Shown here: one piece after another, positions 27,328 through 36,327 of the stretch
Numbering within the stretch: position 1 is the first letter of the stretch
Layout: each line of letters starts with the position of its first letter
From: Flavobacterium sp. MC2016-06
GTDB lineage: Bacteria > Bacteroidota > Bacteroidia > Flavobacteriales > Flavobacteriaceae
Assembly: GCF_009711165.2 (NCBI RefSeq)
Contig: NZ_WMID02000006.1
Location: forward strand, 62,001-126,000
Direction: 5' to 3'
DNA length: 64,000 nt
Made by a program: the position numbers and the translations under genes
Notes under the pieces: generated by a model
Told to the model about the DNA's origin: nothing
The model's database searches: none
The model's input: only the letters and a program-made list of their open reading frames with translations

Positions 27328-27672
27328 ACGTTAAATTATTAAATAAATTCAATTATAGACTTTTTGATGAAAAATATTCATTTTTTAATCTAAAATACAA
27401 ATTTATTTACGTGCATATTTTTAAATGTATGTGAATTTTGTAATTTATGTAGGATTCCTTTTTTGAGGTTTCTATTTTGTAAAATGTAAGTTTTAAAGCT
27501 GTGTTTTTTTCTGATTTCATATTCAGTAAAAAGCATTTTGAGGAGAATTATAATTTTTAAAGGATTGATTCCGTTTTGTTTTTGAATTCAAAAGAAGATA
27601 ATCCTATAAAAATCATCGGATTGTTGATTGTGAAATTGCAACGATTGAATTTAAAAGTAGTATTTTTGCACT
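27328..27672. other. 345-base divergent intergenic region
   Basis: The region separates the minus-strand ATP-grasp gene from plus-strand rbfA and holds no credible gene. It is very AT-rich. On the minus strand a TAAATTTG box (27398-27405 on the plus numbering) fits the -7 consensus but lacks a clear TTG partner. On the plus strand the rbfA promoter occupies the last 37 bases. I see no repeat or RNA structure of note in between. Confidence 0.6.
27636..27668 (+). promoter_or_regulatory. flavobacterial promoter for rbfA, near-leaderless
   Basis: TTG at 27636-27638 and a perfect TATTTTTG box at 27661-27668 are 22 bases apart. The rbfA ATG starts only four bases after the box, so the transcript would begin at or next to the start codon. 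Confidence 0.6.
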
Positions 27673-28065
27673 ATGGAAACAAATAGACAGAAAAAAATAG
27701 GCGGTGTCATCCAAAAAGATTTGGTTGATATTTTGCAAGGTGAAGTGCGAAAAAACGGAATTAGTAATTTAGTAATTTCGGTATCCAAAGTTAGTGTTAC
27801 CACAGATTTATCTGTTGCAACAGTATATTTAAGCATTTTTCCTCAAGAGAAAGCACAAGAAACTTTAGACGGGATAAAATCGAATTCAACTTTAATTAAA
27901 CACGATTTATCGCAGCGTGTACGTTTGCAATTGCGTCGTGTACCAAACTTGGTGTTTTTTATTGATGACTCTTTAGATTATATTGAGAAAATTGATAACG
28001 CATTATCAAACAGAGAAAACCCAATTGAAAACCGTGATCTTTTAGAAAAAAGAAGAAAATCATAA
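27673..28065 (+). CDS. rbfA: 30S ribosome-binding factor A
   Basis: The 130-residue KH-like protein has the RbfA pattern: RQKKIGGVIQKDLVDIL at the start, VSVTTDLSVATVYLSIF in the middle and LQLRRVPNLVFFIDDSLDY near the end. RbfA binds the 30S subunit and helps mature the 5' end of 16S rRNA. In many Bacteroidota it precedes a LolC/E-like permease gene, as here. Confidence 0.95.
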   Translation: METNRQKKIGGVIQKDLVDILQGEVRKNGISNLVISVSKVSVTTDLSVATVYLSIFPQEKAQETLDGIKSNSTLIKHDLSQRVRLQLRRVPNLVFFIDDSLDYIEKIDNALSNRENPIENRDLLEKRRKS

Positions 28066-28066
28066 A

Positions 28067-29266
28067 TTGAATTTCCCCCTTTACATAGCCAAACGTTATA
28101 TTTTTAGCAAAAGTAAAAACAATGCTATTAATATTATCAATATAATTGCCAGCATGGGAATCATTGTTGGTACGATGGCTTTGTTTGTGGTTTTGTCTGT
28201 TTTTAGCGGACTAAAAGTTTTTAGTCTTTCGTTTACAAACGAAATTGATCCAGATTTGAAAATGATAAGTACACTTGGAAAATCATTTTTGATTACACCC
28301 GATCAGCAACATCAAATTAAGAACGTTGAAGGCGTTGCTTCGTACACCAAAATTATCGAAGAACGTGTTTTGTTTTTGTTTAAAGATAAACAACAGGTAA
28401 CGTATTTAAAAGGTGTTGACAGTCTTTATCCAGTTGTAAACGATATCAAGAAAAAACTCTTTAACGGGCAATGGCTTAAACCAGATAGTTATCAGGTTGT
28501 TGTTGGTTACGGAATTGCACAGGATTTTTCGATGGGAATTTTAGACTTCGAAAATCCGATGCAGGCATTTGCGCCAAAACCAGGAAAAGGAGCTTTTGAA
28601 AACCCCGATGAAGCATTTAATAAAACAGATATTTTACCTGTTGGAATTTATTCTATCAGCGAAGATTTAGATTCTAAATATGTGTTTGCCGATTTAGGTT
28701 TAGCACAAGAATTATTACTGTACAAACCGAATCAGATTTCGGGAATAGAATTTAAATTAAAAGAAAATGCAGACGAGAATTTGGTTAAGTCTAAATTAGA
28801 AACGATTTTCAAAAACAAAATGACTTTCAAAAACAGAGCACAGCTGAATGAGTCTCTGTACAAAATGCTGAATACCGAAAACATTGTGGTTTATCTCATT
28901 TTTACATTAGTAATTATCGTAGCACTTTTTAACTTAGTAGGTGCTTTGATCATGATGATTTTAGAAAAAAAAGGAAATCTAAAAACCCTTTTTAATCTTG
29001 GAACAAATATCAGCCATCTCCGAAAAATATTTTTACTTCAAGGAACTTTGCTAAGTATTTTAGGCGGTATTATAGGTCTTGCTCTTGGGATTATTTTAGT
29101 TGTATTGCAGCAAAAATATCAGATGATTATGCTTACGCCAACTTTGGCTTATCCTGTAGTGTTTACATTAGAAAATGTGCTGATTGTTTTAGGAACAATT
29201 ATTTCGCTGGGATTTGTAGCTTCTTTAATTGCCAGCAGCAGAGTGAGCAAAAAGCTATTAGAATAA
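28067..29266 (+). CDS. LolC/LolE-like ABC transporter permease (FtsX family)
   Basis: The 399-residue protein has one N-terminal membrane helix (about 22-48), a ~210-residue periplasmic domain and three C-terminal helices (from about 265, 310 and 365), the MacB/FtsX layout of lipoprotein-releasing permeases. The opening (LYIAKRYIFSKSKNNAINIINIIA) is typical of LolC/E. It would pull outer-membrane lipoproteins out of the inner membrane with a LolD ATPase encoded elsewhere. The start is TTG, one base after the rbfA stop, so the genes are coupled. Confidence 0.88.
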   Translation: MNFPLYIAKRYIFSKSKNNAINIINIIASMGIIVGTMALFVVLSVFSGLKVFSLSFTNEIDPDLKMISTLGKSFLITPDQQHQIKNVEGVASYTKIIEERVLFLFKDKQQVTYLKGVDSLYPVVNDIKKKLFNGQWLKPDSYQVVVGYGIAQDFSMGILDFENPMQAFAPKPGKGAFENPDEAFNKTDILPVGIYSISEDLDSKYVFADLGLAQELLLYKPNQISGIEFKLKENADENLVKSKLETIFKNKMTFKNRAQLNESLYKMLNTENIVVYLIFTLVIIVALFNLVGALIMMILEKKGNLKTLFNLGTNISHLRKIFLLQGTLLSILGGIIGLALGIILVVLQQKYQMIMLTPTLAYPVVFTLENVLIVLGTIISLGFVASLIASSRVSKKLLE

Positions 29267-29337
29267 ATCACTTCTTAGTAAGAAAATATTTCCTATATTT
29301 ATCGTCTTAAAAATTCAAGCATATGATTGTTTCTGCC

Positions 29338-29410
29338 TAATCCTATTTTATTTTTTTTTAAATAATTAGGATACTTACGTTTTTCACTTCCGTTCAGATT
29401 TTTGAATCTG
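29338..29410 (+). promoter_or_regulatory. leader with two hairpins before the MATE gene
   Basis: The region holds an imperfect ATCCTA/TAGGAT hairpin (29340-29372) followed by a small one, CAGATT-TTTG-AATCTG (29395-29410), ending 30 bases before the MATE ATG. The first may terminate the upstream gene. I cannot match it to a known riboswitch. Confidence 0.35.
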
Positions 29411-29440
29411 GACAAATTTTTTATTTATCCTAAATATATC

Positions 29441-30868
29441 ATGTCAGAAACAACTATAAAAAAGAGTTTATTTTCTCGAATTTTCTCCACTATAAAATTA
29501 GCCGTAAAAGGCGACGAATCTTTTGATTATACTGTTGGCAGTATCAAAAAAGCAGTCATTCTATTAGCCATTCCGATGGTTTTAGAAATGATGATGGAAT
29601 CGGTTTTTGCCTTAGTCGATTTGTATTTCGTCGGGCATTTAGAACATAGCAGTTTTGCGATACAAACCGTTGGATTGACAGAATCTGTAATTACAATTGT
29701 GTATTCTGTTGCAATCGGAATTAGTATGGCAGCAACGGCAGTTGTAGCACGCAGGATTGGAGAAAAAGATCCAGTCGCTGCAGCAAAAGCAGGTATGCAG
29801 GCTATTATTATCGCTTTTATAATTAATAGCGTAATGAGCATTTTGGGCTTTATTTATGCCAAAGATATTTTGTTATTAATGGGCGCGTCTCAAGATGCAG
29901 CCGAACATGGTTTTAGATTTACACAAATTATGATTGGCGGAAGTTTATGTATTATGCTTCTATTTTTGATTAACGGAATTTTTCGCGGTGCAGGAAATGC
30001 TGCCATTGCCATGAAAAGTCTTTGGTTAGCCAACATTTGTAATATTATTTTATGTCCCGTTTTAATTAATGGTTTTGGTCCAATTCCAGCTTTCGGATTA
30101 ACGGGCGCTGCAATGGCAACAACTTTAGGAAGAAGCATTGGAGTTTTGTATCAATTGTATCATTTGTTTTTTGGAAAAGGTGTTTTAAAGATCTTCGGAT
30201 CGTATTTTATTCCAGATTTCAAACAAATAAAAGCGTTGATAAAAATTGCTGCTCCAGGAGTTTTACAATTTGTAATAGCATCCTGCAGCTGGATTTTTCT
30301 AGCGCAATTGGTTGCCACAACAGGCGGTGATCATGGTTCTGCAGGTTACCAGACCGCATTGCGTATTATGATGTTTTTTATTCTTCCGGCTTGGGGATTA
30401 AGTAATGCCGCCGCGACTTTGGTTGGACAGAATTTAGGCGCTAAACAAATTGAGAGAGCTGAGAAATCAGTTTATACGACCGCCAGATACAATGTGATTT
30501 TCATGGCAACAATCATGGTAATTACGCTGTGTTTTGGAAAATATATTATTTCATTTTTCACGAATGATGAAGCCGTAAAAACAATTGCTGTAGAAGCTTT
30601 GCAGATTATGAGTGTCGGTTTTGTTTTTTACGGAATCGGAATGGTTTTAATCAATACTTTCAATGGAGCGGGAGATACATGGACACCAACAGGAATTAAT
30701 TTCTTCGGATTTTGGCTGTTTCAAATTCCATTAGCTTTTGTATTGGCAAAACATTTTAATATGGGACCAACGGGAGTTTTTATTGCAATTCCAGTTGCCG
30801 AAACCGCTATAACGCTTGCAGGAATTTTCTTTTACAAAAGAGGGAAGTGGAAGCGTACTCAAGTATAA
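29441..30868 (+). CDS. MATE-family multidrug/metabolite exporter
   Basis: From the ATG at 29441 (MSETTIKK) the protein has 475 residues and about 12 membrane helices in two similar halves, with MATE motifs such as PMVLEMMMESVFALVDLYFVGHL near the start and GNAAIAM, GAAMATTLGR and GLSNAAATLVGQNLGA in loops. It should couple ion entry to export of cationic or other compounds. An in-frame TTG 39 bases upstream is less likely as start. The length and topology are normal for the family. Confidence 0.93.
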   Translation: MSETTIKKSLFSRIFSTIKLAVKGDESFDYTVGSIKKAVILLAIPMVLEMMMESVFALVDLYFVGHLEHSSFAIQTVGLTESVITIVYSVAIGISMAATAVVARRIGEKDPVAAAKAGMQAIIIAFIINSVMSILGFIYAKDILLLMGASQDAAEHGFRFTQIMIGGSLCIMLLFLINGIFRGAGNAAIAMKSLWLANICNIILCPVLINGFGPIPAFGLTGAAMATTLGRSIGVLYQLYHLFFGKGVLKIFGSYFIPDFKQIKALIKIAAPGVLQFVIASCSWIFLAQLVATTGGDHGSAGYQTALRIMMFFILPAWGLSNAAATLVGQNLGAKQIERAEKSVYTTARYNVIFMATIMVITLCFGKYIISFFTNDEAVKTIAVEALQIMSVGFVFYGIGMVLINTFNGAGDTWTPTGINFFGFWLFQIPLAFVLAKHFNMGPTGVFIAIPVAETAITLAGIFFYKRGKWKRTQV

Positions 30869-30889
30869 ATATATTATTGTATTTTTGAA

Positions 30890-30897
30890 ATATAAAA
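30890..30897 (+). promoter_or_regulatory. -7 promoter box before the first tail-fibre-like gene
   Basis: A perfect TATTTTTG box lies 21 bases before the ATG at 30919. No TTG sits at the expected distance upstream, so the promoter call is tentative. Confidence 0.4.
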
Positions 30898-30918
30898 AGA
30901 ATAATATTACAAAAACTT

Positions 30919-31875
30919 ATGAAAAAAGAAAAGAAAATAATTTTGTTAACAATGACTTTAATGTTATTTATTGTTGAAACAAAAGCTCAAAATTTATTAC
31001 CAACTCCTAGTATTTCGGCTGTAGGTGCGGCAAATAATTTTAAAGGAGGTTATACATTTTCGTACGCAACCTCTGGAACTCCTTGGAATGGTGCATTAAT
31101 TAGTTTTGGTGGATTTGAAGCGAACGGTTATGATTGTCAGATAAATTCAGATTACGGACCTAATGGAGGGAGTCATATTTCTTTTAGAACAAAAAATGGG
31201 GATGCAAATATTTGGAATTCTTGGAATGAACTAGCGACTCGAGGAACAAACACTTTTGATGGAAATCAAGTCATAAATGGGTTCATAAAAAGTCAAACTG
31301 CTAACGGAAATTACAATGAAAATTTAAGGTTATTGCCATCAACTACAGGTGGTTATTCAAGTATTGCATTAGGTGCTACTCCTGGAGATTATGGAACTGG
31401 AATTGGACAATGGACAATAATTAGATACCCAGCAAGCTATAATTATATGTTTAGTTTAAGATATAATTCAACGGATTATTTTAATATTTTGAATAATGGA
31501 AACGTTGGTATTGGAACATTAAACCCTAGCAACAGACTAGATGTAAACGGAACAATTCACTCAAAAGAAGTAAAAATCGATATGATTGGTTGGTCTGATT
31601 TTGTATTTAAAAAAGAGTATAATTTGCCAAAATTAGAAGATCTAGAAAAACACATTATTGAAAAAGGACATTTAGAAAATATTCCAAGTGAGGAAGAAGT
31701 TTTAAAAAATGGAATTAATTTGGGTGAAATGAATGCTAAACTTTTACAAAAGATTGAAGAGTTGACACTTTATGCCATTGAGCAAAATAAGAAAATTAAT
31801 GAACTTCAAAAAGAAAACGAAAGATTTTCTGATATTGAAAATAGATTGGAGAAACTAGAGAACGTATCTAAATAA
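30919..31875 (+). CDS. secreted tail-fibre-like protein with pyocin-knob and S74-type C-terminus
   Basis: The 318-residue protein has a signal peptide (cut near TKAQ, residue 24), a knob-like N-terminal domain whose end reads WNSWNELATRG, a middle beta region, then the repeat word GNVGIGTLNPSNRLDVNG. The C-terminus (SKEVKI, YNLPKLEDLEKHI, INLGEMNAKLLQKIEELTLY and a short coiled coil) is the tail-fibre/endosialidase-chaperone-like ending common in Bacteroidota. It probably forms trimers outside the cell or on the outer membrane. It is paralogous to the protein at 32736. No other phage genes are nearby. Confidence 0.75.
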   Translation: MKKEKKIILLTMTLMLFIVETKAQNLLPTPSISAVGAANNFKGGYTFSYATSGTPWNGALISFGGFEANGYDCQINSDYGPNGGSHISFRTKNGDANIWNSWNELATRGTNTFDGNQVINGFIKSQTANGNYNENLRLLPSTTGGYSSIALGATPGDYGTGIGQWTIIRYPASYNYMFSLRYNSTDYFNILNNGNVGIGTLNPSNRLDVNGTIHSKEVKIDMIGWSDFVFKKEYNLPKLEDLEKHIIEKGHLENIPSEEEVLKNGINLGEMNAKLLQKIEELTLYAIEQNKKINELQKENERFSDIENRLEKLENVSK

Positions 31876-31973
31876 AAATATAAAAATTATACATAAACGC
31901 ATTCAATTTTTTTTGTACAATATTTCTTAAATATTTTCGTTGTAAATTGTTAACAAACCAAAAACGAATAAGT

Positions 31974-32576
31974 ATGAAAACCAACATTAAAATTTTAGGA
32001 ATTTATGGCGCAGCATTATTTGGACTTTTAGCCTTTAGACCTTTAGAAGAAAAAAAAGTTATTGTTATTGATCCTGCACATGGCGGTCATGATTTTGGAG
32101 CGACAATGAATGGTATTCAAGAAAAGACTCTATCAGAAACCATTGCAAAAAAAATCAAAGCGTTGAATAAAGACAGCAATATTGAAATTGTTTTGCTTCG
32201 CGACGGAGATCATTTTATGGAATTGAGCGAAAGAGTTTCCATTATAAACAATCTCAATCCAGACTTGGTAATTTCACTGCATGTGAATTCTTCACAAAAT
32301 GCAGATAAAAATGGAGTTGAAGCGTATATTTCATCTCGAAAAGATTTTCATGAAAAATCAAAAGAGAACGCAGAGAAGCTAGTTAATAACATTTCGGGTG
32401 ACTTTCTTTTAAAAGGAAAAATAGAAGAAGCTAATTTTTATATTTTGAAAAACTCTAATTGTCCAGCGATAACATTAGAAGTAGGATTTTTATCAAACGC
32501 AGAAAATAGAGATTACCTAACAAGCGAAAGCGGACAAAACGAAATTGCTGCTAAGATTTTAGAATCGGTAAAATAA
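31974..32576 (+). CDS. N-acetylmuramoyl-L-alanine amidase (Amidase_3)
   Basis: From the ATG at 31974 the protein has 200 residues: a short signal/anchor segment, then the Amidase_3 fold with VIDPAHGGHDFGA (first zinc His), a glutamate in GIQEKTLSE, SLHVNSS (second His) and ITLEVGFLSNAENR with the catalytic Glu. It cleaves the bond between MurNAc and the stem peptide in the periplasm. It is shorter than AmiC-type enzymes and has no targeting domain. It lies between two tail-fibre-like genes and is followed by a good terminator. Confidence 0.92.
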   Translation: MKTNIKILGIYGAALFGLLAFRPLEEKKVIVIDPAHGGHDFGATMNGIQEKTLSETIAKKIKALNKDSNIEIVLLRDGDHFMELSERVSIINNLNPDLVISLHVNSSQNADKNGVEAYISSRKDFHEKSKENAEKLVNNISGDFLLKGKIEEANFYILKNSNCPAITLEVGFLSNAENRDYLTSESGQNEIAAKILESVK

Positions 32577-32599
32577 AAATAGACATTATATAAAAACAG

Positions 32600-32628
32600 A
32601 AAAGACCTTCAATTGAAGGTCTTTTTTT
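32600..32628 (+). terminator. intrinsic terminator after the amidase gene
   Basis: The perfect 24-base palindrome AAAGACCTTCAATTGAAGGTCTTT (as two 12-base arms, 32601-32624) is followed by more Ts. It begins 24 bases after the stop codon. Confidence 0.88.
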
Positions 32629-32735
32629 ATGTAGATATTGACGCTATAAAACGATAAATAAATTTAAAGTTCATAAGAAATATAAATAAAATCTTATTTT
32701 TATCTTTTTAAAAATGAAAAAAAAAATTTAAATTT

Positions 32736-33746
32736 ATGAGTAATCAATTAAAAAAAATTAAGATTTCAATTGGAGTATGTTTATTTGTTATTACTGCGCA
32801 TTCTCAACAAATAGGAAATGGTTTAGCTGATATAATTAATGATTTTACAGTGCCTCTCGTTTCAGGAGCCTATAATGGATTAAATCCAACGGGAACATTA
32901 CCAGAAAGTGATTGGCAGCATTTGTTTGTCGTTAGACATCCAAATCCTACTAATAATTATCAATTACAAATAGCTTCAACAATAGCGACTAATGATAGAT
33001 TATATTTTAGAAAATTAGCATCTGGATCAGCAATTTCTGTAAATCCAATTTGGTATGAGTTGGCGACACGTGGAAAAAATAATTTTATTGGTGATCAAAT
33101 TATAGTTGGTAATGTTGGTATTGGAACTCAAAATCCAACTGAAAAATTTGAAATTTATAATTCAGATACAACTCCAGCAGTGATTTCTTTAAAAAGTTTT
33201 AGAAATGATTCGCAATTTGTTGATGTTGGTAGAATAAGTGCAAAACAGTCAACTGTTGAAATAGCAAGAATTGGAATGCCAAGATCTGGAGGAGCTTTGA
33301 CAGGATATTTAACTTTTTGGACAAAAGCGGATAATAATGTTGATTTAACCGAAAAAGTAAGAATAGCTGAAAATGGTAATGTTGGTATTGGGACAATAAA
33401 TCCAACTTCAAAATTAACAGTTGCTGGAAATATTAATTCACGAGAAGTAAAAGTATCGGTAGATGCAGGGGCAGATTTTGTTTTTGATAGTAACTATAAA
33501 TTACCTTCTTTACAATCAATAGATAAATATATTAAAGAGAATAGACATTTGCCAGAAATTGCTTCGGCTGAGAAAATGCAAAAGGAAGGTATTAATTTAT
33601 CTGAAATGAATATTAAACTTTTGCAAAAAATAGAAGAGTTGACAATCTATGTTATTGAACAAAATACAAAAATCAATGAACTTCAGGAACAAAACAGAAA
33701 GGTTATTGATTTAGAAAAAAGGTTAGAAAAACTGGAAAAAAATTAA
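32736..33746 (+). CDS. secreted tail-fibre-like protein, paralogue of the 30919 gene
   Basis: The 336-residue protein has a signal peptide (ending near AHSQ, residue 24), a knob-like domain ending in PIWYELATRGKNNF, two copies of the GNVGIGTxNPT word (about residues 126-136 and 214-224), and the same C-terminal module as the gene at 30919: EVKVSVDAGADFVFDSNYKLPSL, a HLPEI segment, INLSEMNIKLLQKIEELTIY and a coiled coil. The C-terminal ~110 residues of the two are closely alike, so they arose by duplication or share an exchangeable module. The function is unknown; surface exposure is likely. Confidence 0.75.
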   Translation: MSNQLKKIKISIGVCLFVITAHSQQIGNGLADIINDFTVPLVSGAYNGLNPTGTLPESDWQHLFVVRHPNPTNNYQLQIASTIATNDRLYFRKLASGSAISVNPIWYELATRGKNNFIGDQIIVGNVGIGTQNPTEKFEIYNSDTTPAVISLKSFRNDSQFVDVGRISAKQSTVEIARIGMPRSGGALTGYLTFWTKADNNVDLTEKVRIAENGNVGIGTINPTSKLTVAGNINSREVKVSVDAGADFVFDSNYKLPSLQSIDKYIKENRHLPEIASAEKMQKEGINLSEMNIKLLQKIEELTIYVIEQNTKINELQEQNRKVIDLEKRLEKLEKN

Positions 33747-33780
33747 AGTAAATAAAATACAAAAAGAAAGTTGGCTTGAG

Positions 33781-33814
33781 ATCTTTGTCAAAGTTTTAAA
33801 ACTTTGACAAAGAT
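33781..33814. terminator. 34-bp perfect palindrome between convergent genes
   Basis: Two 17-base arms (ATCTTTGTCAAAGTTTT and its complement) meet at 33797/33798. The convergent genes end at 33746 (plus) and 33824 (minus), so it probably terminates both. The same CTTTGTCAAAGTT dyad recurs at 51155-51187. Confidence 0.8.
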
Positions 33815-33823
33815 TATACAATT

Positions 33824-34816
33824 TTAAGCAAACTCGTAATCCGCATAAACCCTTTTAATTTCATCCATAATAGCGAACAAAATTTCAGGTTCATCTGTTG
33901 TAACAAGTTTTTGTTTGTATTCTTTAAAAGAATGAATTCCTTTGAAATAATTAGTATAATGACGACGCATTTCTACAATTCCCAAACGTTCGCCTTTCCA
34001 GTCCATAGACCATTGTAAATGATTTCTAGCGGCTTCAACACGATCAGCAACGGTTGGAGCAGGTAAGTGTTCACCTGTTTTAAAATAATGCTTGATTTCG
34101 TTGAAAATCCAAGGATAACCAATTGCAGCACGACCAATCATGATACCGTCAATACCGTATTCGTTTTTATATTTTAATGCTTTTTCTGGACTGTCGATAT
34201 CGCCGTTTCCAAAAATTGGCATTGTAATTCTAGGGTTGTTTTTTACACGCGCAATGTGCGACCAATCGGCGTGGCCTTTATACATTTGAGCACGAGTTCT
34301 AGCGTGAATCGTTAAAGCCTGCACACCAATATCCTGAAGTCTTTCTGCAACTTCATCAATATTAATAGAATTGTCATCCCAGCCCAAACGTGTTTTTACC
34401 GTTACAGGCAAATCAGTACTTCTGATAACCGCTTTTGTTAAGCGCACCATTAAATCAACATCTTTTAGAACTCCTGCACCCGCACCTTTACAAACTACTT
34501 TTTTTACAGGACATCCAAAATTAATATCTACCAAATCAGGTTTTACCGTAGTAACAATTTTAGAAGAAAGTGCCATTGCCTCTTCATCGCCACCAAAAAT
34601 CTGAATTCCAACCGGACGCTCATAATCAAAAATATCCAGCTTCATTCTACTTTTGATAGCATCACGAATTAATCCTTCCGACGAAATAAATTCAGAATAC
34701 ATTAAGTCAGCTCCGTGCGTCTTGCATAATCTGCGAAACGGCGGATCACTAACATCTTCCATCGGTGCGAGTAATAAAGGAAATTCGGGTAATTCTATGT
34801 TGCCAATCTTGACCAT
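33824..34816 (-). CDS. dusB: tRNA-dihydrouridine synthase
   Basis: From the Met at 34816 the protein has 330 residues. It is a TIM-barrel flavoenzyme with LAPMEDVSDPPFR at the first strand, the DINFGCPVKKV motif with the catalytic Cys, TVKTRLGW, the ALTIHARTR FMN site and GNGDIDSPEKAL/GIMIGRAAIGYPW phosphate-binding loops. It reduces specific uridines in tRNA using FMN and NADPH. A start six codons upstream is unlikely because it would lie inside a good -7 box (TAATTTTG, plus-strand 34832-34839). Confidence 0.93.
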   Translation of the reverse strand: MVKIGNIELPEFPLLLAPMEDVSDPPFRRLCKTHGADLMYSEFISSEGLIRDAIKSRMKLDIFDYERPVGIQIFGGDEEAMALSSKIVTTVKPDLVDINFGCPVKKVVCKGAGAGVLKDVDLMVRLTKAVIRSTDLPVTVKTRLGWDDNSINIDEVAERLQDIGVQALTIHARTRAQMYKGHADWSHIARVKNNPRITMPIFGNGDIDSPEKALKYKNEYGIDGIMIGRAAIGYPWIFNEIKHYFKTGEHLPAPTVADRVEAARNHLQWSMDWKGERLGIVEMRRHYTNYFKGIHSFKEYKQKLVTTDEPEILFAIMDEIKRVYADYEFA

Positions 34817-34831
34817 CTTCAATATTTTGTG

Positions 34832-34839
34832 CAAAATTA
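34832..34839 (-). promoter_or_regulatory. -7 promoter box for dusB
   Basis: Reading on the minus strand the box is TAATTTTG, 15 bases before the chosen ATG. No TTG lies at the usual distance, so the upstream element is weak. Confidence 0.4.
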
Positions 34840-34888
34840 CAACATTTAGTTTAATTCATTGCTATTTAGAGGGTCAAAGGGAAATTTC

Positions 34889-35011
34889 ACCATATAAGTG
34901 ATGTAAGTTCATTTGAGCAAAATGCTTAAAAATAATTCTTAATCAATTAAGAGATATAAGTTCACCAAAATAAAAACGTCCAATAAAATGAACTTATATC
35001 ACTTATATGGT
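34889..35011. repeat. 26-bp inverted repeat pair with 71-bp spacer
   Basis: The left arm (34889-34914) begins ACCATATAAGTGATGTAAG and the right arm (34986-35011) is its complement with a single mismatch. A shorter relative, GATATAAGTTCACC, lies between them (about 34952-34965). The element fills the gap between dusB and the AMP-ligase gene and may be a dispersed non-coding repeat or terminator. Confidence 0.75.
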
Positions 35012-35022
35012 TAAAAAAAAAA

Positions 35023-36327
35023 CTAAACGGTAGTTTTTCGATAATCAAAAAATCGAATTGGTTTTCTGCTCATCGGATTAAAAACCAAAGGATTTAAAAT
35101 TTCTTTCGAAGCAAATTCTATTTTTGGAGTCACTCTCAATTTAGCTCTAAAGTGATCTTTTATTTCTTGTAAAAATTCAGGAGTTTGATTCTTTACGGCA
35201 ATTTTTATCACGATTTCATCTGTTCCTAAATCGTTTGTAGAAATCTCAATAATGTGATTTTCGATGTTGTCAAAATCGCTCAGAACATCATTCATCGCAG
35301 GCGGGTAAAGTGTTGTTCCTTTATACTTTATCATTTGCTTTTTACGACCGATAACTGGACCAACTCTAAAAGTATTTCTACCGCACGCACAAGGCTCATC
35401 ATGAAGCTGTACAATATCACCCGTTTTAAAACGCAGTAAAGGCATTGCTTCAATACCCAAAGTAGTAAAAGTCAATTCGCCCGCTTCGCCGTTTTTTACA
35501 CGATTATTGTTTTCATCTAAAACCTCCGTAATAATTAATTCTGGATGATGATGACCGCCAATTCCGTGTTCACATTCAGTAAAAGCTGTGCTCATTTCTG
35601 TAGAAGCATAAGTGGAGAACAACTTAATATTCCACTTTTCCGTGATTTTTTTAGATAAAGTATTCATTGAAAAATCCTCATTTCTTAACGATTCTCCAAT
35701 ACAGATAGCACCTTTTATACTCGAATTATTATAGTCGATTCCGTGAATTTCGGCATATTCAATAAGCTTCAATAAAAAAGAAGGAACCGTAATTACATAA
35801 GAAGGTTTGTATTTTAAAATAGAATCCCATTGCAATTCTGGAATTCCTGCGCCTACGCGAATGACACCCACTTTTAATTTTCGAAGTCCAAGAAAATAAG
35901 CCAGACCAGCCATAAATTTTCGGTCAATTGTGGTCATCAATTGTACAACATCACCTTCTGCAATTCCTGCACAAGCAAACGAAATTGCTTCATTGTAAGC
36001 CAATCGGTCTAAATCAGAATCTGTTAAACCAAAAGTTACAGGATCGCCCAAAGTACCAGAAGTAGAGGCATAATCGATAATTTTATGCTGCGGAACGCAC
36101 AAAAAATCATCGTTGTACTGCTGTAAATCTTCTTTTGTCGTTACTGGCAAATGCTGTAAATCTTCGAGTGTTTTAATCTTCGAAATATCAATATTCTGTC
36201 CAGCAAAAAGTCTTTTATAAAAAGGAGAATTTTGACTAATATAAGTTAAAAGTGCTGCTAATTTCTGCTCTTGAAAAATTTTAATCTGTTCTAAAGAATC
36301 CTTTTCTATTGATGGAATCATGGTCAT
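35023..36327 (-). CDS. AMP-dependent (phenylacetate-CoA-ligase-like) acyl ligase
   Basis: The 434-residue protein is an adenylate-forming enzyme of the PaaK type: YASTSGTLGDPVTFGLT is the phosphate-binding loop, FSTYASTEM matches the acid-binding/A5 region, LLRFKTGDIV the A7 motif, and VIGRKKQMIKYKG the A8 hinge. It has a compact C-terminal domain. In flexirubin and aryl polyene clusters such ligases load the aromatic starter acid, which is the likely job here. Its ATG overlaps the stop of the upstream C45-like gene (ATGA). It is the last gene of the minus-strand run. Confidence 0.85.
   Translation of the reverse strand: MTMIPSIEKDSLEQIKIFQEQKLAALLTYISQNSPFYKRLFAGQNIDISKIKTLEDLQHLPVTTKEDLQQYNDDFLCVPQHKIIDYASTSGTLGDPVTFGLTDSDLDRLAYNEAISFACAGIAEGDVVQLMTTIDRKFMAGLAYFLGLRKLKVGVIRVGAGIPELQWDSILKYKPSYVITVPSFLLKLIEYAEIHGIDYNNSSIKGAICIGESLRNEDFSMNTLSKKITEKWNIKLFSTYASTEMSTAFTECEHGIGGHHHPELIITEVLDENNNRVKNGEAGELTFTTLGIEAMPLLRFKTGDIVQLHDEPCACGRNTFRVGPVIGRKKQMIKYKGTTLYPPAMNDVLSDFDNIENHIIEISTNDLGTDEIVIKIAVKNQTPEFLQEIKDHFRAKLRVTPKIEFASKEILNPLVFNPMSRKPIRFFDYRKTTV

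Noticed and set aside
29338..29410. Known riboswitch upstream of the MATE gene
   Set aside because: Two small hairpins are visible, but I cannot match conserved core bases of any riboswitch class linked to exporters.
30919..33746. Prophage tail region
   Set aside because: Only tail-fibre-like C-terminal modules are present; both proteins have signal peptides, and there is no capsid, terminase, portal, integrase or tape-measure gene.
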